DNA of 64,000 nt, taken from assembly GCA_046349315.1 (NCBI GenBank), contig JAXMCQ010000008.1, forward strand, positions 1-64,000, written 5' to 3'. The stretch's first letter is position 1, and each line of letters starts with the position of its first letter. This stretch comes from JAEUMG01 sp046349315. GTDB taxonomy: Bacteria; Pseudomonadota; Alphaproteobacteria; Rhizobiales; Aestuariivirgaceae. Shown piece after piece: positions 26,730-35,174 of this stretch. The notes below the pieces were generated by a model. It made no database searches. It was not told the origin of the DNA and was given only the letters and a program-made list of their open reading frames with translations. Made by a program: the position numbers and the translations under genes.

Positions 26730-26778
26730 AAATGTCGTTGAGGTTCAATCCCGAGCTGAGATGTTCTAGACTGGCCCG

Positions 26779-27708
26779 ATGAGCGCTCTATTCCCCAATA
26801 CCCGCGAGTTAAGGTTCCAGGCCGGCAACACCGAAATATTTGCGCGGGTCGGCGGCATCGGGCCGCCGCTCCTATTGCTGCACGGGTTCCCGCAAACCCA
26901 CGCCATGTGGCACCGGATAGCGCCGCAACTCATGGCGCAGTTCACCTGCGTCATTCCGGACCTTCGCGGCTATGGTTTCTCATCCTGTCCGGAAAACGAT
27001 CCGGAGAATTTCGCCTATTCCAAGCGCGCCATGGCCGGCGACATGCGCCAGCTTATGGCGAGCCTTGGCCATCGCCGCTTTGCCGTCGTGGGGCACGATC
27101 GCGGAGCGCGCGTTTGCTACCGCATGGCGCTCGACGCGCCGGACACCGTGCAGTGCCTTGCGATCCTCGACATCGTCCCGACCTACGACATGTGGCACAA
27201 TTTCACCGTCGCGCTGGCGATGAAAACCTATCACTGGCTCTTCCTGGCGCAGCCCAAGCCGTTGCCGGAAATGCTGATCGAGCCGAACCCGGCCGCCTAT
27301 CTCGACTACACAATCGCAAGCTGGACCAAGGCGCATGACCTCTCCGCCTTCGATCCTGCGGCGCTTGCCGAATATCGCCTGCATTATGCAACGCCCGAAC
27401 ATGTGCATGCGACTTGCAACGACTATCGCGCCGGCCAGACCTATGATCTCAAGGCGGACGAGGCCGATCGCGCCGCAAACCGAAAGATCGAATGCCCGGC
27501 GCTCGTGTTGTGGGGCGATGCCGGCATCCCGGCCACCAAGCAGGGCGGCGACGATGTCGAGGCCGACGATCCGCTGAAAGTCTGGGGGGCCTGGTGCACG
27601 AATTTGCGCGGTGCCAGCATCGACTCGGGCCATTTCATCCCCGAGGAAAATCCGGACCAGACGCTGGCGCAGCTCCTCCCCTTCCTGCGGGAATTCGGCC
27701 GGCAATGA
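26779..27708 (+). CDS. Alpha/beta hydrolase, fluoroacetate-dehalogenase-like
   Basis: 309-aa alpha/beta hydrolase. Oxyanion segment LLLLHGFPQTHAMWHR, nucleophile elbow GHDRGARV with Asp107 in place of serine, Asp131 in AILDIVPTYDMW, and His285 in DSGHFIPEE. Compared from memory with the Rhodopseudomonas fluoroacetate dehalogenase RPA1163, its carboxylate-binding Arg pair (here 108, 111) and halide-pocket His-Trp-Tyr (here His152, Trp153 in TYHWLFLAQP, Tyr216 in CNDYRAG) are all present. It may hydrolyse haloacetates; a haloacetate dehalogenase or epoxide hydrolase with another substrate remains possible. First of four overlapping genes. Confidence 0.85.
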   Translation: MSALFPNTRELRFQAGNTEIFARVGGIGPPLLLLHGFPQTHAMWHRIAPQLMAQFTCVIPDLRGYGFSSCPENDPENFAYSKRAMAGDMRQLMASLGHRRFAVVGHDRGARVCYRMALDAPDTVQCLAILDIVPTYDMWHNFTVALAMKTYHWLFLAQPKPLPEMLIEPNPAAYLDYTIASWTKAHDLSAFDPAALAEYRLHYATPEHVHATCNDYRAGQTYDLKADEADRAANRKIECPALVLWGDAGIPATKQGGDDVEADDPLKVWGAWCTNLRGASIDSGHFIPEENPDQTLAQLLPFLREFGRQ

Positions 27709-28175
27709 CCGCGCTGACGTTTCGCGATGCCCGGCGTGAGGACGTGCCGGCGATCATGGCTCTTCTCGCCGCAGACTCGCTCGGGGCAACGCGCGAACCG
27801 ACAAATGGCCGGGTGCCGGAAAGTGTGTGGAATGCCTTCGAGGTCATTTCACGCGATCCGAACAATCGGCAGATCGTCGCAGACCAGGCCGGCAAGATCG
27901 TCGGCTGCATGCAGCTCACGCTCATCCCCGGGCTTACTTATTCGGGTGGTACGCGACTGCAGATTGAGGGCGTGAGGGTCGCAGAGGATTTGCGCCGCAA
28001 GGGCATCGGCCGCCGCATGTTCGCCTGGGCCATCGCGGATGCGCGGCAGAAGGGCGTTCGCCTCGTACAACTCACGCATCACGCATCACGCGGCCCGGCC
28101 GACGCCTTCTATCGCAGTCTCGGTTTTACCCCCTCACATGTGGGCATGAAGCTCGATCTTGGTGCTGCAACTTGA
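27705..28175 (+). CDS. GNAT family N-acetyltransferase
   Basis: 156-aa GNAT fold: TFRDARREDVPAIMALLAAD at the N-terminus, GKIVGCMQLTLIP strand, acetyl-CoA pyrophosphate loop RVAEDLRRKGIGRRMF (R/Q-x-x-G-x-G/A), and GPADAFYRSLGF near the end. Acceptor unknown. Start ATG at 27705 overlaps the stop of the hydrolase gene by four bases (ATGA); the stop overlaps the next gene by TTGA. Confidence 0.87.
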   Translation: MTALTFRDARREDVPAIMALLAADSLGATREPTNGRVPESVWNAFEVISRDPNNRQIVADQAGKIVGCMQLTLIPGLTYSGGTRLQIEGVRVAEDLRRKGIGRRMFAWAIADARQKGVRLVQLTHHASRGPADAFYRSLGFTPSHVGMKLDLGAAT

Positions 28176-29254
28176 GCGAGCCGCTCGACCGCCAGCAGGC
28201 CTTTGCGGGCACGCGGCCCGTATCACCAGCGCATCACATCGAACCCGAACGACTGGCCGACTATCTCAAGTCGCATGTCGATGGTTTTGCCGGACCGCTG
28301 CAGATCGAGCAGTTCAAGGGCGGCCAGTCCAATCCGACCTACAAGCTGACGACGCCATCGGCGAGCTATGTTTTGAGGCGCAAGCCGCCCGGAAAACTGC
28401 TCGCCTCGGCCCACGCGGTTGATCGCGAGTTTCGGGTCATTTCGGCTCTGTCCTCGGCAGGCTTTCCTGTCCCGACACCGTTCCATATTTGCGCCGATGA
28501 GACCGTCATCGGCAGCATGTTCTACGTAATGGCCTATGTGCCGGGGCGGGTGTTCTGGTATCCGTGGGCGCCGGGCCTCGACGGGAAGGACCGCGCGGCG
28601 CTTTTCGGTTCGCTCAACGAAACCATCGCGCGATTGCACAGTTTCAACCCAACGAGCCTCGGGCTTGGCGATTATGGCCGGCCGCAAGGCTATGTTGCGC
28701 GCCAGATCAAGCGCTGGTCGGAGCAGTATCGTGCATCGGAGACCCGTCATATCGCAGCCATGGAAAGGTTAATTCAATGGTTGCCGGGAGCCTGCCCGCC
28801 TGATCAGCCTGCGGCGATCATCCACGGCGACTTCCGCCTTGACAATTGCATCATAGATTTGCACCAGCCGCGGATTATCGCGGTCCTCGACTGGGAATTA
28901 TCGACGCTCGGAGATCCTGTGGCGGATTTTACCTATCACCTCATGCAATGGCACATGCCGCTCTCGCAAAGCGGCGCCGGCGTCGGCACGCTCAAAGGAC
29001 ATGAGGGCGAACCGGGACTTCCGACGTTTGGTGCCTATGTCGACGCCTATTGCCGCCGAACAGGTCGAAAGGGGATCGAGAGTCTCGACGTCTATCTCGC
29101 CTATAACTTCTTCCGGATTGCGGCGATCCTTCAAGGGATAGCCGGCCGGGTGCGCGACGGCACCGCCGCCAATGCGCATGCGGCGGCGATGGGAAGCCAG
29201 GTTGAACCCTTGGCCGAAACCGGTTGGGCCTTTGCCAAGAGGGCCGGCGCTTGA
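28172..29254 (+). CDS. Aminoglycoside phosphotransferase-family kinase (ACAD10/11-type)
   Basis: 360-aa small-molecule kinase fold. N-lobe KGGQSNPTYKLTT and the lysine in YVLRRKPPGKLL; C-lobe catalytic loop IIHGDFRLDNCI (Asp and Asn) and metal-binding VLDWELSTLGDP. It resembles the kinase domain of ACAD10/ACAD11, which phosphorylates 4-hydroxyacyl-CoA in mammals, more than true antibiotic kinases; the bacterial role is inferred only. TTG start at 28172 overlaps the GNAT stop (TTGA). Confidence 0.85.
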   Translation: MSEPLDRQQAFAGTRPVSPAHHIEPERLADYLKSHVDGFAGPLQIEQFKGGQSNPTYKLTTPSASYVLRRKPPGKLLASAHAVDREFRVISALSSAGFPVPTPFHICADETVIGSMFYVMAYVPGRVFWYPWAPGLDGKDRAALFGSLNETIARLHSFNPTSLGLGDYGRPQGYVARQIKRWSEQYRASETRHIAAMERLIQWLPGACPPDQPAAIIHGDFRLDNCIIDLHQPRIIAVLDWELSTLGDPVADFTYHLMQWHMPLSQSGAGVGTLKGHEGEPGLPTFGAYVDAYCRRTGRKGIESLDVYLAYNFFRIAAILQGIAGRVRDGTAANAHAAAMGSQVEPLAETGWAFAKRAGA

Positions 29255-30087
29255 GCGAGCCGCGCATCGGTTTGGCGCTCGGCGGCGGCAGTGCGCGCGG
29301 CCTCGCCCATATCCCGATCCTTGAAGCCTTTGACGAGATCGGCATCAGGCCGTCGGTCATCGCCGGCTGCAGCATGGGCGCATTGATCGGTGCCGCCTAC
29401 GCGTCAGGCATTCCGGCGCGGGAGTTGCGCGCCCACACCCAGCGCCTCCTCGTCAACAAGATCGTTGCCATGCGCTACGTGTTCGGGGCGAAGAAATCCC
29501 GGCTTGGCGATCTCCTTTCGCTCAAAGGTTTAAGTTCGGTCCATATCCAGGGCGAGAAGCTGGTGAGCCTCGCCTTTCCGGAAGGCGTCGCCAAGCGGGT
29601 TGAAGACACGCTCATTCCGTTCAAGGTCATCACCACCGATTTCGAGCGCCTGGAAGAGCGGGTGATTACCGAGGGACCGATGGTGCAGGCGATTGCCGCC
29701 TCGATCGCCATCCCCGGCGTGATTTCCGGGCCTAAGATCGACGGGCGCATTCATGTCGACGGCGGCGTATGCAATCCGGTACCCTTCGATCATGTGCGAG
29801 CCGGGTGCGATCTCGTCGTGGCGGTCGACGTTACGGGACGGCCGCGCTCGACCGGGCGCATTCACCCGACCAACCGGGAACTGGCGCTGGGCTCGATGTT
29901 CATCATGTTCCACCAGATCGCGCGGCTGAGGCGCTCGGTTTCGCCGCCCGACATCTATGTCGAACCGCCGGTCGACCAGTTCAAAGGCAACCAGTTCTTT
30001 CGCTCACAGGAACTATTCGATGCCGCCGAGCCCGCCAAGGAATGGCTCAAGCGCGCACTCGAAAGCCGCATCAAGAAGATTGCTTAG
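29251..30087 (+). CDS. Patatin-like phospholipase
   Basis: 278-aa patatin/RssA-type lipid hydrolase. Oxyanion loop GLALGGGSARGLAH, nucleophile GCSMG, and the catalytic aspartate in HVDGGVCNPVP; SIAIPGVISGP is the family linker. No signal peptide. The frame is open to 29224, but the TTG at 29251 gives a TTGA overlap with the kinase stop and an N-terminus that starts right before the glycine-rich loop, so I use it. Last gene of the four-gene coupled run. Confidence 0.88.
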   Translation: MSEPRIGLALGGGSARGLAHIPILEAFDEIGIRPSVIAGCSMGALIGAAYASGIPARELRAHTQRLLVNKIVAMRYVFGAKKSRLGDLLSLKGLSSVHIQGEKLVSLAFPEGVAKRVEDTLIPFKVITTDFERLEERVITEGPMVQAIAASIAIPGVISGPKIDGRIHVDGGVCNPVPFDHVRAGCDLVVAVDVTGRPRSTGRIHPTNRELALGSMFIMFHQIARLRRSVSPPDIYVEPPVDQFKGNQFFRSQELFDAAEPAKEWLKRALESRIKKIA

Positions 30088-30094
30088 GTTCTGT

Positions 30095-30116
30095 CCCTCC
30101 CCAACTTTGGGGAGGG
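30095..30116. terminator. Probable bidirectional terminator between patatin gene and tadA
   Basis: Perfect 8-bp stem CCCTCCCC/GGGGAGGG with six-base loop AACTTT, between two convergent genes. A purine/A-rich stretch (AGAAGAAAAAA) follows, which is a T-run when read from tadA. Confidence 0.65.
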
Positions 30117-30145
30117 AGAAGAAAAAATCGAGTTTCTCGAATCGC

Positions 30146-30601
30146 TTAGCGGCGGTCCCTGAAGAACTGAATCAGCAGAGCGCGGGCCGGTTCGGCGCCG
30201 ATGCCGCCATAGATTTCAGGTCGGTGATGGCAGGTCAGCTGCTGAAAAAAGCGCGGGCCGTTTTCGACGGCGCCCATCTTCTCATCCGCGGCGCCGAAAT
30301 AGAGCCGGCCAATCCGGGCAAAGGAAATGGCGGCCGCACACATCGCACAGGGCTCGAGCGTCACATAGAGATCGCAATCGGTCAGTCGCTCGCTTCCCAG
30401 CTTACGGGCAGCCTCGCGGATCGCTAGCACTTCGGCATGGGCAGTCGGATCATGGTCGGCGAGCGTTCGGTTGCCGGTGGCGGCAATAATCGCGCCGGCA
30501 CGGTTGGCTATGACGCAGCCGACCGGCACCTCGCCACGCTTTCCCGCGGCTTCGGCTTCGGCGAGCGCAAGCAAGATCGGCTCTGGCAGTTTGAACGGCA
30601 T
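30146..30601 (-). CDS. tadA: tRNA-specific adenosine deaminase
   Basis: 151-aa cytidine-deaminase-fold enzyme that makes inosine at wobble position 34 of tRNA-Arg. Zinc ligand His55 and proton-shuttle Glu57 in PTAHAEVLAI; zinc cysteines 85 and 88 in EPCAMCAAAI. Also EVPVGCVIAN near the N-terminus. Divergent from the pseudouridine synthase gene with 37 bases between starts. Confidence 0.92.
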   Translation of the reverse strand: MPFKLPEPILLALAEAEAAGKRGEVPVGCVIANRAGAIIAATGNRTLADHDPTAHAEVLAIREAARKLGSERLTDCDLYVTLEPCAMCAAAISFARIGRLYFGAADEKMGAVENGPRFFQQLTCHHRPEIYGGIGAEPARALLIQFFRDRR

Positions 30602-30638
30602 CGTGGTTCAGATGAACGGTGAAGCGAGGCCGGTCAAG

Positions 30639-31415
30639 ATGAGCGCATTCGAGGGTGAACGCATAGCCAAGGTGATTGCAAGGGCCGGCATTTGTTCGCG
30701 CCGTGATGCCGAAAGGCTGATCGAGGAAGGCCGGGTACAGCTCAACGGCAAAGCGCTCGCCTCGCCCGCCGTCAATGTCGGTCCGGCAGATACCGTGACC
30801 ATCGACGGCGTGCCTCTTCCCGCCCCCGAACGGGCGCGGCTGTGGCGCTATCACAAGCCCTCAGGCCTGGTGGTCAGCCACAAGGACCCGCAAGGCCGCC
30901 CGACCGTCTTCGAGAAGCTGCGAGAGCAATTGCCACGCGTCGTCTCGATCGGCCGGCTCGACCTCAATACCGAAGGACTTCTCCTTCTTACCAATGACGG
31001 CGAACTGGAGCGCCAGCTGGAACTGCCGGCCAATGGCTGGATCAGGCGTTACCGGGTACGCGTTTTCGGCAAGCCCGATCCGGAGGTGCTGGCGAGGCTC
31101 AAGGACGGTGTCACGATCGAGGGCGTCAAATACGGGTCGATCGATGCGGTGATTGACAAGATCCAGGGCGACAATGCCTGGCTCACTGTTGCCATCCGCG
31201 AGGGCAAGAACCGCGAGGTGAAGAAGGTTTGCGACTATCTGGGACTAAGGGTCAACCGCCTGATCCGGGTCGCTTTCGGGCCGTTTCAGCTTGGCGATCT
31301 CCCGCGCGGCGGGCTACAGGAAGTGCCGCCCAATGTGCTGCGCGACCAGCTCGGGGGAAAGATCGAGGCGGGACACGCGCATGCGCATCGTCGGGGGAAG
31401 GTTCAAAGGCCATAG
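30639..31415 (+). CDS. RsuA/RluB-family rRNA pseudouridine synthase
   Basis: 258-aa enzyme. N-terminal S4 RNA-binding domain (ERIAKVIARAGICSRRDAER, EGRVQLNGK), then catalytic domain with the aspartate of IGRLDLNTEGLLLLTNDG and GKNREVKKVCDYLGLRVNRL. It probably modifies 23S rRNA (RluB type) by resemblance; RluE/RsuA specificity is not excluded. Candidate starts are ATG at 30612 and 30639; only 30639 has a plausible GAGG ribosome site. Overlaps rsmD by 35 bases. Confidence 0.88.
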   Translation: MSAFEGERIAKVIARAGICSRRDAERLIEEGRVQLNGKALASPAVNVGPADTVTIDGVPLPAPERARLWRYHKPSGLVVSHKDPQGRPTVFEKLREQLPRVVSIGRLDLNTEGLLLLTNDGELERQLELPANGWIRRYRVRVFGKPDPEVLARLKDGVTIEGVKYGSIDAVIDKIQGDNAWLTVAIREGKNREVKKVCDYLGLRVNRLIRVAFGPFQLGDLPRGGLQEVPPNVLRDQLGGKIEAGHAHAHRRGKVQRP

Positions 31416-31941
31416 TCTGGCGAGCCCGGCGGGCCGCGAGACACGGCCTACATCCGACCGGGTGCGCGAGGCGATCTTCAACATCCTGGCGCATGGCATC
31501 GAGGGGTTCACGCTCGACGGCGCGCGGGTGCTCGATCTCTTCGCCGGCACCGGCGCCCTAGGGCTCGAGGCAGTCTCTCGCGGCGCCCGATTCTGCCAGT
31601 TTGTGGATGATTCCGCCGAAGCACGCGGGCTTATCCGGCGCAATGCCGATGCGCTCGGCGTGATCGGCCAGGTCAAGATCTGGCGGCGCGATGCGACGCG
31701 GCTTGGGCCTTGTGCGCCGCAGCCGGGATTCGACCTCGTTTTTGCCGATCCGCCCTATGGCAAGGGCCTGGCGAGCAAGGCGCTTGCCTCGCTGGCGCAA
31801 GGCGGCTGGCTGGTGCCGGGCGCCGTTGTGGTCGTGGAAGAAGCCGAAGGTGCCGAGATCCTGGCGCCGGAAACGCTGACATTGCTCAGCCAGCGGGACT
31901 ATGGCGAGACGCAGGTCAGGTTTTACCAGGCCCGCGACTGA
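31381..31941 (+). CDS. rsmD: 16S rRNA (guanine(966)-N(2))-methyltransferase
   Basis: 186-aa SAM-dependent methyltransferase. N-terminal MRIVGGRFKGHSL, RPTSDRVREAIFNIL, SAM loop VLDLFAGTGALGLEAVSRG, and the catalytic DPPY motif in LVFADPPYGKG. The ATG at 31381 lies inside the end of the pseudouridine synthase gene in another frame, a common coupling of these two rRNA modification genes. Confidence 0.93.
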   Translation: MRIVGGRFKGHSLASPAGRETRPTSDRVREAIFNILAHGIEGFTLDGARVLDLFAGTGALGLEAVSRGARFCQFVDDSAEARGLIRRNADALGVIGQVKIWRRDATRLGPCAPQPGFDLVFADPPYGKGLASKALASLAQGGWLVPGAVVVVEEAEGAEILAPETLTLLSQRDYGETQVRFYQARD

Positions 31942-32049
31942 CCGGAGCATGGTGTCGCGCCGGCAGAATTCCCCTTTCATTCCGGCCGGGCCGTGCTAAA
32001 CCCCGCGCCAACCCCCTAAACCCTTAATTTCCGAGGCGGTCCCTCTCCC

Positions 32050-33882
32050 ATGGAACTCCGCAACATAGCCATCATTGCCCACGTCGATCATGGCAAAACC
32101 ACCATGATCGACCGGCTGCTCGCCCAGTCGGGCGCCTTCCGCGACAACCAGAAGATCGCCGAGCGCGCCATGGATTCGAACGACCTCGAGCGCGAGCGCG
32201 GCATCACCATCCTCGCCAAGGTGACGTCGCTCGTCTGGAACGACACCCGCATCAATATCGTCGACACGCCGGGCCATGCCGATTTCGGCGGCGAGGTCGA
32301 GCGCATCCTCAACATGGTCGACGGCGCAGTATTGCTCGTCGATGCCGCCGAAGGCCCGATGCCGCAGACCAAATTCGTGCTCGGCAAGGCGCTCAAGATC
32401 GGTCTCAAGCCGATCGTCGTCATCAACAAGATCGACCGGCCCGACGAGCGCCACGTCGAAGTCGTCAACGAGGTCTTCGATCTCTTCGCCGCACTCGATG
32501 CGACCGACGAGCAGCTCGACTTCCCGATCCTTTACGGCTCCGCCAAGCAAGGCTGGATGGCGGTGAAGCCGGAAGGTCCGCAGGATTCCATGGCACCGCT
32601 CTTCGATCTCGTGGTCAAGCATTTCGCGCCGCCGATCGTCGAGGAAGGTCCTTTCCGCATGCTGGTGACGACGCTCGAGGCCAATCCCTATCTGGGTCGC
32701 GTGCTGACCGGCCGTATCCGTTCAGGCTCCATCAAGCCGAACCAGACGGTCAAGGCGCTCGGCCGCGACGGTACCCTCGTCGAACAGGGCCGCGTCTCCA
32801 AAGTCCTCGCGTTCCGCGGGCTTGAGCGCCAGCCGATCGAGGAAGGCGTTGCCGGCGACATCATTGCGATCGCCGGACTTCCCATCGCCACCGTCGCCGA
32901 CACGATCTGCGATCCGCTCGTCGCCGAACCCATCCTCGCGCAACCGATCGACCCGCCAACCTTGACCATGACCTTCCGCATCAATGATGGTCCATTGGCC
33001 GGCCGCGAAGGCGACAAGGTGCAAAGCCGCGTCATTCGCGATCGCCTGTTGCGCGAGGCCGAAGGCAATGTCGCCTTGAAGGTGACGCCGTCCGAGACCG
33101 AAACCGATGCTTTCGAAGTGGCGGGCCGCGGCGAATTGCAATTGGGCATCCTGATCGAAACCATGCGCCGCGAAGGCTTCGAACTCACAGTCGGCCGTCC
33201 GCGCGTCGTCTTCCGCATCGACGAGGCGACGGGACAGAAGATGGAGCCAGTTGAAGAGGTCATCATCGACGTCGATGAAGCCTATACCGGCGTCGTCGTG
33301 CAAAAGCTTGCCGAGCGGCGCGCCGAATTGCGCGACATGCGCCCCTCCGGCACCGGCCGGCAGCGCCTCGTCTTCCATGCGCCGACCCGCGGCCTCATCG
33401 GCTATCAATCGGACTTGATGTCGGATACCCGCGGCACCGCCGTGTTCAACCGCCTGTTCCACGGCTACGCGCCCTATATGGGCGATATCCCGACCCGACA
33501 CACCGGCGCATTATTGTCCAATGCCGAAGGCGAGGCCGTCGCCTATGCGATCTTCAACCTGCAGGATCGCGGGCCGATGTTCATCGATCCCGGTACCAAG
33601 GTCTATGCCGGGATGATCGTCGGCGAGCATACGCGCGGAAACGATCTCGAGCTCAATGTGCTGAAGGGCAAGAAGCTCACCAATGTCCGCGCATCGGGCA
33701 AGGATGACGCGGTATTGCTGATCCCGCCGATCCGCATGTCGCTGGAAAAGGCGCTCGCCTATATCGGCGAGGATGAACTCGTCGAAGTGACGCCGCAGTC
33801 GATCCGCCTGCGCAAGGCGATCCTCGATCCGCATGAGCGGAAACGCGTCAGCCGCGCCAAGGAAGCCGACAGCGCGGCTTAG
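32050..33882 (+). CDS. typA: Translational GTPase TypA/BipA
   Basis: 610-aa ribosome-associated GTPase needed for 50S assembly at low temperature and stress responses. G1 AHVDHGKTT, G2 region ERGITILAK, G3 DTPGHADF, G4 NKIDRP, then EF-G-like domains and the TypA-specific C-terminal part (SGTGRQRLVFHAPTRGLIGY; IRLRKAILDPHERKR). Complete length. Codon use looks like that of highly expressed genes. Confidence 0.97.
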   Translation: MELRNIAIIAHVDHGKTTMIDRLLAQSGAFRDNQKIAERAMDSNDLERERGITILAKVTSLVWNDTRINIVDTPGHADFGGEVERILNMVDGAVLLVDAAEGPMPQTKFVLGKALKIGLKPIVVINKIDRPDERHVEVVNEVFDLFAALDATDEQLDFPILYGSAKQGWMAVKPEGPQDSMAPLFDLVVKHFAPPIVEEGPFRMLVTTLEANPYLGRVLTGRIRSGSIKPNQTVKALGRDGTLVEQGRVSKVLAFRGLERQPIEEGVAGDIIAIAGLPIATVADTICDPLVAEPILAQPIDPPTLTMTFRINDGPLAGREGDKVQSRVIRDRLLREAEGNVALKVTPSETETDAFEVAGRGELQLGILIETMRREGFELTVGRPRVVFRIDEATGQKMEPVEEVIIDVDEAYTGVVVQKLAERRAELRDMRPSGTGRQRLVFHAPTRGLIGYQSDLMSDTRGTAVFNRLFHGYAPYMGDIPTRHTGALLSNAEGEAVAYAIFNLQDRGPMFIDPGTKVYAGMIVGEHTRGNDLELNVLKGKKLTNVRASGKDDAVLLIPPIRMSLEKALAYIGEDELVEVTPQSIRLRKAILDPHERKRVSRAKEADSAA

Positions 33883-33889
33883 AGAATTT

Positions 33890-34008
33890 CCCTCCCCCTC
33901 GTGGGGAGGGATTAAGGGTGGGGGGCTTTGGACTGCCCCGAAGTTTACTCGAATAATGCTGAGAGACAGTACGACCCCCACCCCTGCCCCTCCCCACAAG
34001 GGGGAGGG
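33890..34008. repeat. Inverted pair of CCCTCCCC palindromes with GGGTGGGGG tails
   Basis: Left copy: CCCTCCCC (33890-33897), loop CTCGT, GGGGAGGG (33903-33910), then a GGGTGGGGG tail. Right copy is its inverted version: GACCCCCACCCC, then CCCCTCCCC-ACAA-GGGGGAGGG ending at 34008. Each half is a strong hairpin between the convergent typA and the exported-protein gene, so it may also terminate both transcripts. Confidence 0.75.
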
Positions 34009-34018
34009 TGATACTTGC

Positions 34019-34600
34019 CTAATCCTCGCTCAGTTCCCTGCACGACACCATCGCGATCGGCGGGGGGCCGATCTTGGAATCGACAGTCGGCACATCGTTC
34101 TCGCAATCGAAATCGCGCGCGAGATCATCGGCGGCGCGGCGCGCCTGTGCATTGGCGTCCGGATACGAGCCCGCGACATAATGCACCGGACACGAATCAT
34201 CACCGCGCAGTGCCGTGACCACGAGCCAGGTTCCGGCCTGGCCGCCCTGGTCATCGGCAATCGACCAGCGTTCGATCGCGGCAAAAGGTTTGCCGTCAGC
34301 GAGGCGCCATTCGATCGGGCTCAAGGCCGTGTTGAAGGGATTGAAAGTCTTCTTCGCCGCGCAGTGCTCGGCCGGGTCTTTCCCGAAGGCGGCGTAGCTG
34401 CGGGCATCTGCCCCCGACTGAAAAACATCGACGCCATCATAGCCGGGGCAGACCCACGAGCCTTCGAAAACATATTCGTCGGGGGCTGAGATCTGGGTGC
34501 ATTTGGCAAGATCGAAGGCCGTATAGGCGCTCGACGGTTCGCCCGCCATTGCCGGCATGACCCCCCACAAGAAGATGAATAGCGCCGCCGTCCGTATCAT
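34019..34600 (-). CDS. Exported protein of unknown function
   Basis: 193-aa protein with a Sec signal peptide (MIRTAALFIFLWGVMPAMAG, cleavage after AMA likely). The mature part holds several cysteines (LAKCTQI, GSWVCPGYDG, EHCAAKK, DSCPVHY, FDCEND, VSCREL) that could form disulfides in the periplasm. No family recognised. The longer frame to 34756 runs antisense through ppa and is rejected. Divergent from ppa. Confidence 0.65.
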   Translation of the reverse strand: MIRTAALFIFLWGVMPAMAGEPSSAYTAFDLAKCTQISAPDEYVFEGSWVCPGYDGVDVFQSGADARSYAAFGKDPAEHCAAKKTFNPFNTALSPIEWRLADGKPFAAIERWSIADDQGGQAGTWLVVTALRGDDSCPVHYVAGSYPDANAQARRAADDLARDFDCENDVPTVDSKIGPPPIAMVSCRELSED

Positions 34601-34640
34601 GGCATCAAGCTGACACGCCCTTATCGCAGAGGAAAGCCCC

Positions 34641-35168
34641 ATGCGCATCGACGCGATCCCGATCGGCCGCAATCCACCCAAGGAAGTTAACGTCATCGTT
34701 GAAGTCCCGGTCGGCGGCGAGCCGATCAAGTATGAACTCGACAAGGAAGCCGGCACATTGGTCGTCGACCGCTTCCTCTATACATCCATGCGCTATCCCG
34801 GCAATTACGGCTTCATCCCGCACACCTTGTCGCTCGACGGCGATCCTTGCGACGTGCTCATCGCCAACCAGCGCGGCATCGTGCCGGGTGCCGTCGTGGC
34901 GGTCCGCCCGGTCGGCGTGCTCAGGATGCAGGACGAGGCGGGCGGCGATGAGAAGATCGTCGCCGTGCCGGTGCCGCGCCTAACGCGGCGCTACGAGTCG
35001 GTCCACAGCTACAAGGACCTGCCGGAAATCACGACGCAGCAGATCGAGCACTTCTTCACCCATTACAAGGACCTGGAGACAGGCAAATGGGTGAAGCTCT
35101 TGGGCTGGGGCGATGCCGATGAGGCCGAAGGCATGATCATGGACGCAATCGCAAGAGCCAAGAAATAG
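34641..35168 (+). CDS. ppa: Inorganic pyrophosphatase
   Basis: 175-aa family I soluble pyrophosphatase, hydrolysing PPi to pull biosynthetic reactions. Active-site segments NVIVEVPVG, IKYELDKEAG, RYPGNYGFIP and the signature DGDPCDVLI, with DKW-type residues near the end (ETGKWVKLLGWG). AGAGGAAAG ribosome site before the ATG. Converges on mutL with six bases between stops. Confidence 0.96.
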   Translation: MRIDAIPIGRNPPKEVNVIVEVPVGGEPIKYELDKEAGTLVVDRFLYTSMRYPGNYGFIPHTLSLDGDPCDVLIANQRGIVPGAVVAVRPVGVLRMQDEAGGDEKIVAVPVPRLTRRYESVHSYKDLPEITTQQIEHFFTHYKDLETGKWVKLLGWGDADEAEGMIMDAIARAKK

Positions 35169-35174
35169 CATTCC

